The notes: generated from the letters alone by a model not told the origin. 64,000 nucleotides of DNA from Demequina globuliformis (GCF_000975155.1 NZ_BBRG01000001.1:789999-853998); one strand, 5' to 3'; counted from the stretch's first letter, positions 37,951 to 46,877 are shown. Numbers and translations: made by a program.

Positions 37951-39234
37951 TCATGCGGCGGGTGCCACCTTAGTCAGCGTAGACATGAGCCGGTCTGCCC
38001 AGTCGCCCCCACGGGGTTCGTACACGTCCGCCAGCAGTTTATGCGTGAACTGCATGATCAGGGGCCGCGGGAGACCGTACTTGGTGCAGACCTTCATCAC
38101 TGCCGGGTGCGCGATCAGCTCCGCGAACACACGGCCCAAGGAGTAGTAGCCGCCCAAGTCATCCTTCATCTGGCGCGCGTAGCCTTCGAGTGCGGCTTCG
38201 CGGGCGCCGTCCGTGGACGCCTCGCGCCATGCGACGAGCGACTCGCAGGCACGGCGGGCGGAGTGCATGGCATAGGCGATGCCCTCGCCGTTGAAGGGGC
38301 TCACCATGCCGCCCGAGTCGCCCACGAGCATGAGGCCAGGCACGTAGTGCGGCTGACGGTTGAAGGCCATTGGGATGGCGGCGCCCTGCACCTTGGACAC
38401 GGGCGCCTCGGGGTCGATTCCCCAGTCGCCCAGGCTGTTCTTGATCCAGCCGTCGAACAGGGCGCGGTGGTCCAGGCCAGACGGCGCGCCATTGGGGCTC
38501 AGGGTACCGAGGCCGATGTTCGCGGTCCCGTCGCCCAGGGGGAAGATCCAGCCGTAGCCGGGAAGGAGGTTGGACTTGCCAGGCTCGCCGTCCCAGATGG
38601 TGAGGTGGCCCTCCATCCACTCTTCGTCGTGGCGGGGCGTCTCGAAGTAGGTGCGCACGGCCACCCCCATGGGGCGGTTCTCCATGCGTTCCATGCCAAG
38701 GCCCAAGGCGATGCGCGCGCTCACGCCGTCGGCGGCGATCACGACGGGGGCGGAGTAGGTGACCTCGTCACCAACCTTGCGCCCCTTCTCGTCAGTCGCC
38801 TTTGCGGTGACGCCCGTGACCCTGCCGGTGAGGTCATCGCGGACTGAGCCGGTCACGTGCCAGCCCTCGCGGATGTCGGCGCCAGCGGAGCGGGCGTGCT
38901 CGGCGAGGCGGTGATCGAAGTTCGCGCGAGTGAGGCTCAACCCATAGTTGGGGAACGACTCCTGCTCGTGCCAGGGGAATTCGAGGCGGTGGCCGCCACC
39001 GATCATGCGCAGGCCCCAGTTGGGGATCCAGCCTTCTTCGCGGGGAGTCGGAAGGTCGAGAAGCTGCAGTTCGCGCACTGCGCGGGGCGTCAGACCATCG
39101 CCGCAGACCTTCTCGCGCGGGAAGCGTGACTTCTCTAATGCGATGACGTCAAAGCCCTCGCGTGCGAGGTAATACGCGACGGCGGAGCCACCAGGGCCCG
39201 CGCCCACCACGATCACGTCGGCTTGAGTTTTCAC
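37951..39234 (-). CDS. menJ: Geranylgeranyl reductase family protein, probable menaquinone saturase MenJ
   Basis: 427-residue FAD-dependent reductase that saturates isoprenoid units; in mycobacteria MenJ reduces one unit of the menaquinone side chain. FAD-binding VIVVGAGPGGSAVAYYLA, LEKSRFPREKVCGDGLTPRA (substrate-domain motif) and GDSGGMVSPFNGEGIAYAM are present. The GTG at 39234 was chosen because TAGGCT ends exactly 6 nt upstream and no Shine-Dalgarno precedes it; an ATG 6 nt earlier would lie inside the expected promoter spacing. It heads the nuo transcript and acts on the quinone that complex I uses. Confidence 0.88.
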   Translation of the reverse strand: MKTQADVIVVGAGPGGSAVAYYLAREGFDVIALEKSRFPREKVCGDGLTPRAVRELQLLDLPTPREEGWIPNWGLRMIGGGHRLEFPWHEQESFPNYGLSLTRANFDHRLAEHARSAGADIREGWHVTGSVRDDLTGRVTGVTAKATDEKGRKVGDEVTYSAPVVIAADGVSARIALGLGMERMENRPMGVAVRTYFETPRHDEEWMEGHLTIWDGEPGKSNLLPGYGWIFPLGDGTANIGLGTLSPNGAPSGLDHRALFDGWIKNSLGDWGIDPEAPVSKVQGAAIPMAFNRQPHYVPGLMLVGDSGGMVSPFNGEGIAYAMHSARRACESLVAWREASTDGAREAALEGYARQMKDDLGGYYSLGRVFAELIAHPAVMKVCTKYGLPRPLIMQFTHKLLADVYEPRGGDWADRLMSTLTKVAPAA

Positions 39235-39240
39235 GCCCAT

Positions 39241-39246
39241 AGCCTA
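39241..39246 (-). promoter_or_regulatory. -10 box TAGGCT of menJ-nuo operon (leaderless)
   Basis: TAGGCT on the minus strand is followed by 6 nt and then GTG. The same hexamer precedes aldO, menF and the glutaredoxin gene at the same distance. Confidence 0.55.
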
Positions 39247-39300
39247 CGCGGTTCAGGACCATGGTCACGAACGCAAATGCCTCGCTCCCCGTACAAAAAT

Positions 39301-39326
39301 CGCAATACCGGTGTTGCGTAATTGCG
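39301..39326. promoter_or_regulatory. Inverted/direct repeat in the menJ-aldO divergent region
   Basis: CGCAA (39301-39305) and TTGCG (39314-39318) form an inverted repeat, and TTGCGTAATTGCG repeats the half-site directly. It lies in the 196-nt divergent gap, about 65 nt from menJ and 105 nt from aldO, so it could be an operator. No regulator can be named. Confidence 0.3.
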
Positions 39327-39418
39327 TGCCGCCCCACCAAACTCGGCAACCCACGTCTACCCGTCTGCGGCCCCGCCCCACACGCGGCAAGCCACGGCTC
39401 ATCGTCGCACCCCGCCCG

Positions 39419-39424
39419 TAGGCT
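39419..39424 (+). promoter_or_regulatory. -10 box TAGGCT of aldO (leaderless)
   Basis: TAGGCT ends 6 nt before the ATG at 39431, with no Shine-Dalgarno. Confidence 0.5.
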
Positions 39425-39430
39425 GGCTCC

Positions 39431-40687
39431 ATGAGCATTGGAGCTACCTGGGCCGGAACGCACGTCTTTACTGCCACCCGCCTTATTGAGGCCACGAGCA
39501 TCGGCCAGGTCCAGGCCGCCGTCGCGGAGACCACGGGCCCCATCCGCGCGCTCGGAACCCGCCACAGCTTTAACGACCTCGCAGACACCTCCGGCACGCT
39601 CATCACCGTCACCGGCATCGCGCCCGATCCCCAGCTGGATCAGTCCGCGCGCACCGTGACGGTGGGTGCCGGCACCCGCTACGGCGATCTGGCCGTGTGG
39701 CTCGAGGGCCGCGGCTGGGCCCTGCACAACATGGGATCCCTCCCTCACATCTCTATTGGCGGCGCTGTCGCGACCGGCACTCACGGCTCGGGCGTCACGA
39801 ATGGCTGCCTGTCGGACGCGGTGCAGGCGCTCGAGTACGTCGACGCCGCAGGAGATTTGCGTGTGGCGCGTCGCGGCGATGACGGATTCGAGGGCCTGGT
39901 CGTGGGGCTTGGCGCCTACGGCGTCGTGGTGCGGCTCACGCTCGACGTGCAGCCCACCTTCCTGGTCCGCCAGGACGTGTACCGCGGCCTCTCGTGGGAG
40001 AGGTTCCTCGACGACGTTCCCGCGGTCATGAGCGCCGGATACTCAGTGAGCGCCTTCACCACCTGGGCAGAGGACACGCTTCAACAGGTGTGGCGCAAGA
40101 GCCGCATCAACGACGCGGACGCGCCTGATCCCACCTGGCTGGGCGCCCGGTTCGAGCGCCCCGAGGAGGCCGGCTTGGTCGGAGTCCCGCCTGACAACCT
40201 CACCGTCAAGGGCGGCGTCGAGGGTCCCTGGCTCGAACGACTCCCCCACTTCCGGTTGGACTCGACACCCTCCAATGGTGACGAGATCCAGACCGAGTAC
40301 TTTGTCGACCTCAAGGACGCCGCAGCCGCACTCACCGCCGTGCGCGCTCTCTCGAGCGACATCGCCCCACACCTGCTCGTCACCGAGCTGCGAACGGTCG
40401 CGGCCGACGCCCTGTGGCTGTCGGGCGCCTACGGCCGTGACACGCTTGCTATCCACTTCACGTGGCGCAACGCGCCCGCAGCCGTCAGCGCTCTCACCCC
40501 CCGCATCGAGGAGGCGCTCGCGCCGTTTGGCGCCCGCCCGCATTGGGGAAAGGTCCACACCATGGGGGCCGATGCCGTGGCCGCGGTCACGCCGCGCCTC
40601 GCCGATGCCCGGGCACAGTTTGAGCGGCTGGACCCGGCTGGGCGGTTCGCGAACTCGCACCTGCAGCGGTTGGGCGTGAGGGTGTGA
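39431..40687 (+). CDS. aldO: Alditol (xylitol/sorbitol) oxidase, FAD-linked
   Basis: 418-residue vanillyl-alcohol-oxidase-family flavoenzyme that oxidises polyols at C1 with oxygen, giving the aldose and hydrogen peroxide. It resembles Streptomyces AldO along its length: H45 in GTRHSFND is the covalent FAD attachment site, SLPHISIGGAVATGTHGSG is the FAD pyrophosphate loop, and LRTVAADALWLSGAYGRDT and FGARPHWGK form the substrate side. Sugar-lactone oxidases are related but longer and less similar. Divergent from menJ. Confidence 0.88.
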   Translation: MSIGATWAGTHVFTATRLIEATSIGQVQAAVAETTGPIRALGTRHSFNDLADTSGTLITVTGIAPDPQLDQSARTVTVGAGTRYGDLAVWLEGRGWALHNMGSLPHISIGGAVATGTHGSGVTNGCLSDAVQALEYVDAAGDLRVARRGDDGFEGLVVGLGAYGVVVRLTLDVQPTFLVRQDVYRGLSWERFLDDVPAVMSAGYSVSAFTTWAEDTLQQVWRKSRINDADAPDPTWLGARFERPEEAGLVGVPPDNLTVKGGVEGPWLERLPHFRLDSTPSNGDEIQTEYFVDLKDAAAALTAVRALSSDIAPHLLVTELRTVAADALWLSGAYGRDTLAIHFTWRNAPAAVSALTPRIEEALAPFGARPHWGKVHTMGADAVAAVTPRLADARAQFERLDPAGRFANSHLQRLGVRV

Positions 40688-40717
40688 CTGCCGTTTCGAA
40701 TGCCCGTCGCGCAGACG

Positions 40718-40723
40718 TAGGCT
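40718..40723 (+). promoter_or_regulatory. -10 box TAGGCT of menF (leaderless)
   Basis: TAGGCT ends 7 nt before the GTG at 40731; no Shine-Dalgarno is present. Confidence 0.55.
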
Positions 40724-40730
40724 TACTTAG

Positions 40731-41993
40731 GTGAGTGTTCAGCCCGCGACCCCCGGCCCGCTGACGGTTCGCACCGTCGAGATCGACGCGGTCGATGACC
40801 TCCTATCCCTGTTGCCTGAGGGCGGGATGTCATGGGTGAGGCGCGGCGAAGGCCTCGTAGCGTGGGGAGAGGTGGCACGGCTGGACACTGCGGGCACTCA
40901 CCGCATTGACGACGCCGACGCATGGTGGCGGCGCATCAGCCGCCACGCCGTAGTCCGCGATGACGTGCACCACCCGGGAACGGGGTTGATCGCGTTTGGA
41001 TCGTTCGCGTTCGCAGACTCGTCGAGCGCTGGCGGAACGCTCATTGTCCCGCGCTACGTGGTGGGCCAGCGAGGCGACTGCACGTGGCTGACGGTGGTGA
41101 GCGAAGACGGTCTGGGCGAGATGCCCGCACTCGCGGACATCACTGCCGCGCATTCGGAACCCCGACGCGTTGGCAGCGTCGCGGTTGAGGACGGCAACCA
41201 AGCAGCGTGGACCCATGCGGTGACGGCCGCCGTTGAGCGCATTGCCGACGGCGTGCTGGACAAGGTGGTGCTGGCCCGGGCCGTCGAGGCGAGGGCCGAT
41301 GCTCCGGTGGACGTGCGCACGTTGCTTGCGCGCCTGGCGGAAGACTACGAGCGCTGCTGGACGTTCCACGTGGACGGCCTGGTGGGCGCCACGCCCGAAC
41401 TTCTCGCTCGGGTGGATCACGGCCTGGTGACGTCCCGCGTGCTCGCCGGGACCATTCGCCCCACGGGAGACGAGACCGCCGATCTTGCCCACGCTGCCGC
41501 CCTCGCACGGTCCTCGAAGGACTTGGAAGAGCACGAGTATGCGGTGCAGTCAGTCACGCAGGTTCTCGCCGCCCACTGTGGTTCCGTGAACGTGCCTGAG
41601 GCGCCGTCGGTCCTTCACCTGCCGAACGTGATGCACCTCGCGACAGACGTCACGGGTGTGCTCAGCCACAATGCATCCGCGTTGGAGCTCATCCGGGAAC
41701 TTCACCCGTCGGCCGCTGTCTGCGGCACCCCCACCCTGACCGCCGCCCAGGTGATCGACGATCTTGAGGGCCTGGACCGCGGTCGCTACGCGGGCCCCGT
41801 GGGCTGGATTAACGCCGCCGGCGACGGGGAATGGTGCATTGGCTTGCGCTCTGCCGAGGTGAACCAGGAGGACCCCACCCATCTGCGTTTGTTTGCGGGG
41901 TGCGGGATCGTCGCGGCAAGCGAGCCGCAGTCGGAGTGGGCCGAGTCTCAAGCCAAGCTGGAACCCATGCGAAGGGCACTCGGCGCGTTGTAG
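40731..41993 (+). CDS. menF: Isochorismate synthase
   Basis: 420-residue chorismate-binding enzyme, first step of menaquinone synthesis. LDKVVLARAVEA contains the catalytic lysine, GATPELLARV, LAGTIRPTG, HLATDVTGVL, CGTPT and FAGCGIVAASEP are family signatures with the magnesium-binding glutamates. Anthranilate/aminodeoxychorismate synthases share the fold, but the men genes nearby settle the role. GTG start chosen from the -10 spacing. Confidence 0.93.
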   Translation: MSVQPATPGPLTVRTVEIDAVDDLLSLLPEGGMSWVRRGEGLVAWGEVARLDTAGTHRIDDADAWWRRISRHAVVRDDVHHPGTGLIAFGSFAFADSSSAGGTLIVPRYVVGQRGDCTWLTVVSEDGLGEMPALADITAAHSEPRRVGSVAVEDGNQAAWTHAVTAAVERIADGVLDKVVLARAVEARADAPVDVRTLLARLAEDYERCWTFHVDGLVGATPELLARVDHGLVTSRVLAGTIRPTGDETADLAHAAALARSSKDLEEHEYAVQSVTQVLAAHCGSVNVPEAPSVLHLPNVMHLATDVTGVLSHNASALELIRELHPSAAVCGTPTLTAAQVIDDLEGLDRGRYAGPVGWINAAGDGEWCIGLRSAEVNQEDPTHLRLFAGCGIVAASEPQSEWAESQAKLEPMRRALGAL

Positions 41994-42070
41994 CCTGCCG
42001 CTTGAGGGCAAATCGGGGCAGAATCGGCATGAGGGGCCATGACAGGCCCTCCCCACGCGAAAGGGCCGCC

Positions 42071-42751
42071 ATGACGCACCCAGAACACGCACACGCCCCC
42101 GGCGCTCACACGCACGCAGATCACACGCACGCAGCGCCCATGCCAGACTTCTCGCGCGAATCCTGGGAAGCGAAGTACCGCGAGCGAGAGGCGCTGTGGT
42201 CTGGCCAGCCCAACGCTCCGCTGGTGGACGCGGTGGAGAACGCCGCCCCCGCACGGGCCCTCGAAGTGGGCTGCGGCGAAGGCGCAGACGCGGTCTGGCT
42301 CGCGACCCAAGGGTGGAAGGTCACGGGAGTGGACCTGTCTGCGACGGCCCTCGCGAGGGCTCAGGTGCACGCGGAGGCGTCCGGCGTCGCAGCGCACGTG
42401 ACCTTCACGGATGAAGACATCGAGCAGGTCATCGAGCGCGACCGACCGTGGGAGTTGGTGACGTCCATGTACACCCACCCTGCCCAGGGTGGCCGGTGGC
42501 TAGTGGAGACGCTCGCCCAGGCGGTTGCCCCAGGCGGCAGGCTCGTGGTCGTGGGGCACCACCCCACGGACCCGCATGCCGCGGACCACCCCGACCTCAA
42601 GGACGCCGCCTTCGCCGCAGAGACGGTCGCTGACGTGCTGGACCGCGATGCGTGGGAGGTGTCCGCGCAGGTCCGCGAGCGCGTCACGCTCGGCGACGGC
42701 GGGCATGAGCGGCTGTGGCGGGATTCGGTGCTGGTCGCGCGACGCCATTAG
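42071..42751 (+). CDS. Class I SAM-dependent methyltransferase with His-rich N-terminus
   Basis: 226 residues. Residues 1-25 hold eight histidines (HPEHAHAPGAHTHADHTHA), a potential metal-binding tail. The rest is a Rossmann methyltransferase with ALEVGCGEGADAVWLA (motif I) and VTGVDLSATALARAQ (motif II), most like TehB/thiopurine-type enzymes. It does not carry the MenG/UbiE motifs despite lying among men genes. Substrate unknown. The ATG at 42071 follows GAAAGG. Confidence 0.8.
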   Translation: MTHPEHAHAPGAHTHADHTHAAPMPDFSRESWEAKYREREALWSGQPNAPLVDAVENAAPARALEVGCGEGADAVWLATQGWKVTGVDLSATALARAQVHAEASGVAAHVTFTDEDIEQVIERDRPWELVTSMYTHPAQGGRWLVETLAQAVAPGGRLVVVGHHPTDPHAADHPDLKDAAFAAETVADVLDRDAWEVSAQVRERVTLGDGGHERLWRDSVLVARRH

Positions 42752-42796
42752 GGCTGTCACGGCCCAAGGTCCCGGATGCGTCCGGCGGCCCGTTGC

Positions 42797-42802
42797 TAGG
42801 TT
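42797..42802 (+). promoter_or_regulatory. -10 box TAGGTT of dehydrogenase gene (leaderless)
   Basis: TAGGTT ends 6 nt before the ATG at 42809, with no Shine-Dalgarno. Confidence 0.5.
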
Positions 42803-42808
42803 CCGACC

Positions 42809-43762
42809 ATGGAGACCACCTGGGCGTACCGGCTGACCGCACCGTTGCAGTTTGAGCGCGTGGAAGTGGCGGTGCCGTCCGCACCCGCGCTTGGCGAGGT
42901 CGTAGTCGAGCTGACGGCGGGTGCGGTGTGCGGCTCCGACCTGCCGTTCGCGAAGGGCGCGCTGGTGCCCGCGGGGGGCGCTGGGCAGCCAGGGAGGCCA
43001 ATGCACGAGGTCGTCGGCACCGTCCGCGACAGTGCGCACACCGACTTTGCGCCGGGAGACCGGGTCGTGGGCTGGGCCTCCAACTGGGACGCGTTGCGCG
43101 GGGTGTTCACGACGCGGGGCGACCAAGTCGCGAAGGTCCGTATGGATGTCAGCGATCCCTTAGCGACGGTGGCTCAGTCCGTGGCTTGCCTCATGACCGT
43201 ATTCGATCGCTTGGGTCCGCTCGAGGGCCGTTCAGTGGGGATTGTCGGGGTGGGGCCGTTTGGGCTCATGACCTCGGTGCTGGCGCGCCACTTTGGCGCC
43301 GGGCGCATTGTGGGCGTGGACCCGCTGGACCGGAGGGCCGATGCTGCCGGGCTGCCGTTTGACGACCTCCTCGCGCTGAACTCACGCATCTGGGCGAACG
43401 AGATCGCGGACAACGACCGTCCCGACATTGTCATTGAGATGGTGGGGCACCAGCCTTCAACGGTCGCGGACGCCATGAACGCCGTCGGTGCCTCGGGCAC
43501 GGTGCTGGCCTTTGGCGTCCCAGATGACGACTGGTACGCGCTGCCCATGCGCAGCTTCTTCAGGCGGGGAGGCACGCTCGTGACGGGCGTGACCACCCAT
43601 CACCGTGACACGTTGGAGCGCGCACAGGACTACCTGATCGACAACCCGTGGTTCGCGGAACGCATGGTGACCGACGTGGTTCCAGTCGAGCGCGTGGACG
43701 AGGCCTTCGTTGCCGCATGCCGCCCCACGCCCGGGCAGCGCAAAATTGTGCTGTCTGTGTGA
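42809..43762 (+). CDS. Zinc-dependent alcohol dehydrogenase-like (MDR) protein
   Basis: 317-residue medium-chain dehydrogenase/reductase. N-terminal GroES-like domain with GAVCGSDLPFAKG (catalytic zinc Cys region), MHEVVGTV (second ligand region) and GDRVVGW; Rossmann domain with VGIVGVGPFGLM and VGVDPLDRRADAAG. The structural-zinc four-cysteine loop is absent, so the protein is shorter than typical alcohol dehydrogenases. The substrate cannot be predicted. Confidence 0.8.
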   Translation: METTWAYRLTAPLQFERVEVAVPSAPALGEVVVELTAGAVCGSDLPFAKGALVPAGGAGQPGRPMHEVVGTVRDSAHTDFAPGDRVVGWASNWDALRGVFTTRGDQVAKVRMDVSDPLATVAQSVACLMTVFDRLGPLEGRSVGIVGVGPFGLMTSVLARHFGAGRIVGVDPLDRRADAAGLPFDDLLALNSRIWANEIADNDRPDIVIEMVGHQPSTVADAMNAVGASGTVLAFGVPDDDWYALPMRSFFRRGGTLVTGVTTHHRDTLERAQDYLIDNPWFAERMVTDVVPVERVDEAFVAACRPTPGQRKIVLSV

Positions 43763-43800
43763 CACCGTCGCGTCTCGACTTCCCGGCAAGCCCCGCGCAG

Positions 43801-43806
43801 TAGCAT
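43801..43806 (+). promoter_or_regulatory. -10 box TAGCAT of HNH gene (leaderless)
   Basis: TAGCAT ends 6 nt before the GTG at 43813. Confidence 0.5.
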
Positions 43807-43812
43807 CCGCGT

Positions 43813-44211
43813 GTGACCACCCGTCGGCGCTCCTCCGCAAATCAGTCGGCGGCGACCCGTGCTCGGTACGCGAAGCGGCGCAAGAACCGGCTCGCGCGCG
43901 TCGACAACGACCTCGCTGCGCAGCAGTGGCAGGCGCTCGTGGACGCGTGGGGCGGGTGCGCGTACTGCGGCGCAACGGACGTGGCCTTACAAAAGGACTG
44001 CGTGCAACCCATTTCCCGCGGCGGGCGCTACACGCTCGACAACGTGGTGCCGGCCTGCGCGTCGTGCAATGCCAGCAAGCACAACTCCGAAGTGACCGGG
44101 TGGCTGCGCCGCAAAAAGCTCGACGAGCGGACGTTCCTTGAACGGCACGCCGTCATTCAGCGACGCCTGAGGGAGACCCAGGGGGCCGCCGACTCGCCCG
44201 ACGCGCCGTGA
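43813..44211 (+). CDS. HNH-type endonuclease domain protein
   Basis: 132-residue basic protein. CAYC and CASC are the zinc-binding CxxC pairs of an HNH fold, bracketing KDCVQPISRGGRYTLDNVVP. The position normally held by the catalytic first histidine (DHV.P.S.GG) is a cysteine here, while the later Asp-Asn and a following His are kept. It may cut DNA weakly or only bind it. No restriction, phage or intron partner lies nearby, so it looks like a free-standing housekeeping-type gene of unknown role. It converges with menD across a 4-nt gap. Confidence 0.75.
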   Translation: MTTRRRSSANQSAATRARYAKRRKNRLARVDNDLAAQQWQALVDAWGGCAYCGATDVALQKDCVQPISRGGRYTLDNVVPACASCNASKHNSEVTGWLRRKKLDERTFLERHAVIQRRLRETQGAADSPDAP

Positions 44212-44215
44212 CCGC

Positions 44216-45880
44216 TTAGCGCAGCCGCGCCTCGACGACCTCGAACGCGACTGGTGGCACCGCGAGCGCGGTGCCCAGGGCATCGGCCTGAGTCACTAGG
44301 CGGTACCCCACGCCATAGCCAGCGCACAGGCTCGCGAGGTCCGCGCCATGCGGCGTCGTGAACACCCGCTCCACGTTGGCCGCGGGCGCCGTTGCGTGCT
44401 CCAACCCGCCAAAGATGGTGCCACCGGCGTCATTCACCACCACGATGCGCAGCCGCGGCCGCTGCTCGCGCGGACCAATGAGAAGACCGCCCACGTCGTG
44501 CAGGAACGTCACGTCTCCCATGAGCGCCTGCACTGGTTGATTCGCCGCGAGCGCCACACCCACGGCGGTCGCCACCGTCCCATCAATGCCAGCGAGTCCA
44601 CGGTTCGCTAGGAGCACCGGCGCCTGCCCTGGCTCCCAGACGGGGCCAATGCGGTCAGCCGCGCGGATCGAACCCGACGATCCCAGGACCGCCACGTCAC
44701 CTGCGCCGAGCGATCCCAGGAACGCCCGCGCAACCGCGCGCCTACCCCAGGGCCGCTCCTCGGCGACCACGGCATCGGCCGCCTGGCGCCATTCGCGCAG
44801 CCACGCCGAGTCCCCCAGTTCCAAGCGCCCGTCCGCGCGGCTCGTCCACCTGCGCGGCACCGCACGCACCACCCGGTCCGCATGCCGCGGAGCTTCCCGC
44901 CACCGCGCTCCATGCGCAGCCACCATGAGCGCCGGCGCGCGGGCGATCAAAGCCTGCACTGGTCGTGAGAGCGTTGGCCGGCCAATCACGACGACCTGGT
45001 GGATGCGATCGGCAAGGCCCTGACCCTCACGGGTAGCCAAGAGGTCGAGGTACGGGCCAATGCAGGCGTCGCCCGCGCGCGCACCCGAGGAAGGCTCTGC
45101 CAGCAGCGGCCACCCGTGGGCCTCGGCGACCTGGCGCGCAACGTCGCCAGCACCATCACCGGCGATGACGATGCCTCGCTCCACGTCAGGCAGTGGCTCC
45201 GGCTCGGCGACCACTGGGGTTCCGAACGACCCCTGCGAAGGGTGCGGGTCCACACGCGGGGGGTCATTCCACACGCCGTTGTCCGCCCCCAAGGGGTCGC
45301 GGAACTCAACATTGAGGTGGACCACGCCCGGAGTTCCCGTCATGTCATCGCGCGCGGGGTCGCCCAACGCGATCGCGACTGCCTGGGTAGCCAGGAGCGC
45401 GGCACGACCGGGCTCATCCCTATCTTCAGGCGCCGCCGAGGTGGCCGCCCACCGCACGAACGTCCCAAAGATCCCCTCTTGGTCCGTGGTCTGGTTCGCC
45501 CCCACGCCGCGCAGCTCACGCGGCCGGTCCGCTGTGAGAAGGATGAGGGGCACGCCAGCGTGATGCGCCTCCATGACTGCGGGGAGAAGGTTGCCGACCG
45601 CCGTACCCGAGGTCGTGACAATCGCCACGGCCCGCTGCTCGCCCACCGCCGCCCGACCGCGCGCCAAACCCAGCGCCAGGAATGCGGCGCTGCGCTCGTC
45701 GATCCGTACGTGAAGGTTGACGCTCGGTGCGCCCAAGGGTGGGTTGTCGGCCCCGGCCTCCGCGAGCGCATGTGCCAAGGGGCCGGACCTGGACCCGGGG
45801 CACAGCACGAAGTCGACGACTCCTCGCTCGACCAGGGTGGCGACGAGTTCACGCGCATACTCGGCGGAGGGGTTGCTCAC
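44216..45880 (-). CDS. menD: SEPHCHC synthase
   Basis: 554-residue ThDP-dependent enzyme that adds 2-oxoglutarate to isochorismate in menaquinone synthesis. CPGSRSGPLAHAL, the catalytic glutamate in RIDERSAAFLALGLARG, TTSGTAVGNLLPAVMEA, LTADRPRELRGVGANQT and the ThDP-binding GDVTFLHDVGGLL are canonical. The GTG start overlaps the menC stop (GTGA), so menC-menD is an operon. Confidence 0.95.
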   Translation of the reverse strand: MSNPSAEYARELVATLVERGVVDFVLCPGSRSGPLAHALAEAGADNPPLGAPSVNLHVRIDERSAAFLALGLARGRAAVGEQRAVAIVTTSGTAVGNLLPAVMEAHHAGVPLILLTADRPRELRGVGANQTTDQEGIFGTFVRWAATSAAPEDRDEPGRAALLATQAVAIALGDPARDDMTGTPGVVHLNVEFRDPLGADNGVWNDPPRVDPHPSQGSFGTPVVAEPEPLPDVERGIVIAGDGAGDVARQVAEAHGWPLLAEPSSGARAGDACIGPYLDLLATREGQGLADRIHQVVVIGRPTLSRPVQALIARAPALMVAAHGARWREAPRHADRVVRAVPRRWTSRADGRLELGDSAWLREWRQAADAVVAEERPWGRRAVARAFLGSLGAGDVAVLGSSGSIRAADRIGPVWEPGQAPVLLANRGLAGIDGTVATAVGVALAANQPVQALMGDVTFLHDVGGLLIGPREQRPRLRIVVVNDAGGTIFGGLEHATAPAANVERVFTTPHGADLASLCAGYGVGYRLVTQADALGTALAVPPVAFEVVEARLR

Positions 45881-46767
45881 ACGATCACCTCGAGTTCACC
45901 GGCGGACATCCGCCCGTCCTGCGGCAGCCACGTCGCGGCCACCGTGTCCGTCTTCAGCAAAGCGCCTGTGCCCAACCCGCAGGCGAGGGGCTCGCGAGGC
46001 AAGGCACGCGCCAACGCTAACCCAGCGGCCAGGCCCACCGAGGACTCCATCGCGCTCGACACCACCACATCCAGGTCCCCGGCACTGTCGATAATCTCCA
46101 GCGCCCGGCGCACGCCCCCCAGCGGTTGTGCCTTGATGATCAGCACGTCTGCGGCGCCGGCACGCACCACGGCGTCCGCGGTGCCGGGGATCCTGATGGA
46201 CTCGTCTGCGGCGATCGGCACAGTGACGGCGCGGCGCAGCGCTGCGAGGTCGTCGACCGACTCCACGGGCTGCTCGGCATACTGCAGTCCTGGTCCGCCG
46301 GCGGAGCGGGCCGCGCGGTCCAGGTGCGGCAGGCAGCGGATGGCCTCGTCGAGGGTCCACCCACCGTTGACGTCCACGCGGATCCGGCCGTGGGCGCCTA
46401 GCGCGTCCGCGACGGCTTCGACGCGGGCAAGATCCTGGTGGAGGTCTGACCCGCCGCCCACTTTGACCTTCGCAGTGGTGCACCCGTTGCGCGTGGCGTA
46501 GTCGCGGGCGCGCTCCGGGTCGACCAGCGGGACGATGCTGTTGACAGCAACGCTGTCGCGCACCGGCTCCGGCCACTCACCCCGGGCTGCTTCCATCGCC
46601 GCGCGCCACCACCGGCTTGCCCGCTCCGCGTCGTAGTCGGGAAAAGGGCTGTACTCGCCCCAGTGGTGGGCGCCGTCGGCGGCGACGGTGTGCACAAGGA
46701 CGCCCGTGCGGTGGGTCGTGGCGCGAAAACGGGTGGTGAGCTCGACGGTGAAGGGCCTGAACTCCAT
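45877..46767 (-). CDS. menC: o-Succinylbenzoate synthase
   Basis: 296-residue enolase-superfamily enzyme that dehydrates SHCHC to o-succinylbenzoate. TAKVKVGGG carries the first catalytic lysine, RVDVNGGWT, YAEQPVESVDDLA and ADESIR hold the metal-binding Asp/Glu, and LIIKAQPLGGV the second lysine. The ATG at 46767 was chosen because TAGTCT lies 6 nt upstream; a GTG two codons earlier is an alternative. Divergent from menB. Confidence 0.92.
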   Translation of the reverse strand: MEFRPFTVELTTRFRATTHRTGVLVHTVAADGAHHWGEYSPFPDYDAERASRWWRAAMEAARGEWPEPVRDSVAVNSIVPLVDPERARDYATRNGCTTAKVKVGGGSDLHQDLARVEAVADALGAHGRIRVDVNGGWTLDEAIRCLPHLDRAARSAGGPGLQYAEQPVESVDDLAALRRAVTVPIAADESIRIPGTADAVVRAGAADVLIIKAQPLGGVRRALEIIDSAGDLDVVVSSAMESSVGLAAGLALARALPREPLACGLGTGALLKTDTVAATWLPQDGRMSAGELEVIV

Positions 46768-46773
46768 GGGCAC

Positions 46774-46779
46774 AGACTA
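46774..46779 (-). promoter_or_regulatory. -10 box TAGTCT of menCD operon (leaderless)
   Basis: TAGTCT on the minus strand ends 6 nt before the ATG at 46767. Confidence 0.55.
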
Positions 46780-46865
46780 CGGCGCGCCGCTGGGCTCGTC
46801 GTGTCGCGAGCCACAGGCTCGGTCGCGACCGCGGCCGGGTCGGATCGCTGCGTCTCCCCTGCGAC

Positions 46866-46871
46866 TACCCT
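46866..46871 (+). promoter_or_regulatory. -10 box TACCCT of menB (leaderless)
   Basis: TACCCT ends 6 nt before the ATG at 46878. It and the menC box form a divergent promoter pair within about 100 nt. Confidence 0.5.
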
Positions 46872-46877
46872 GGCCAT

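Noticed and set aside
42071-42751. Methyltransferase as MenG (demethylmenaquinone methyltransferase)
   Set aside because: The SAM motif and following segments are of the TehB/thiopurine kind, and MenG signatures are missing. Location among men genes alone is not enough.
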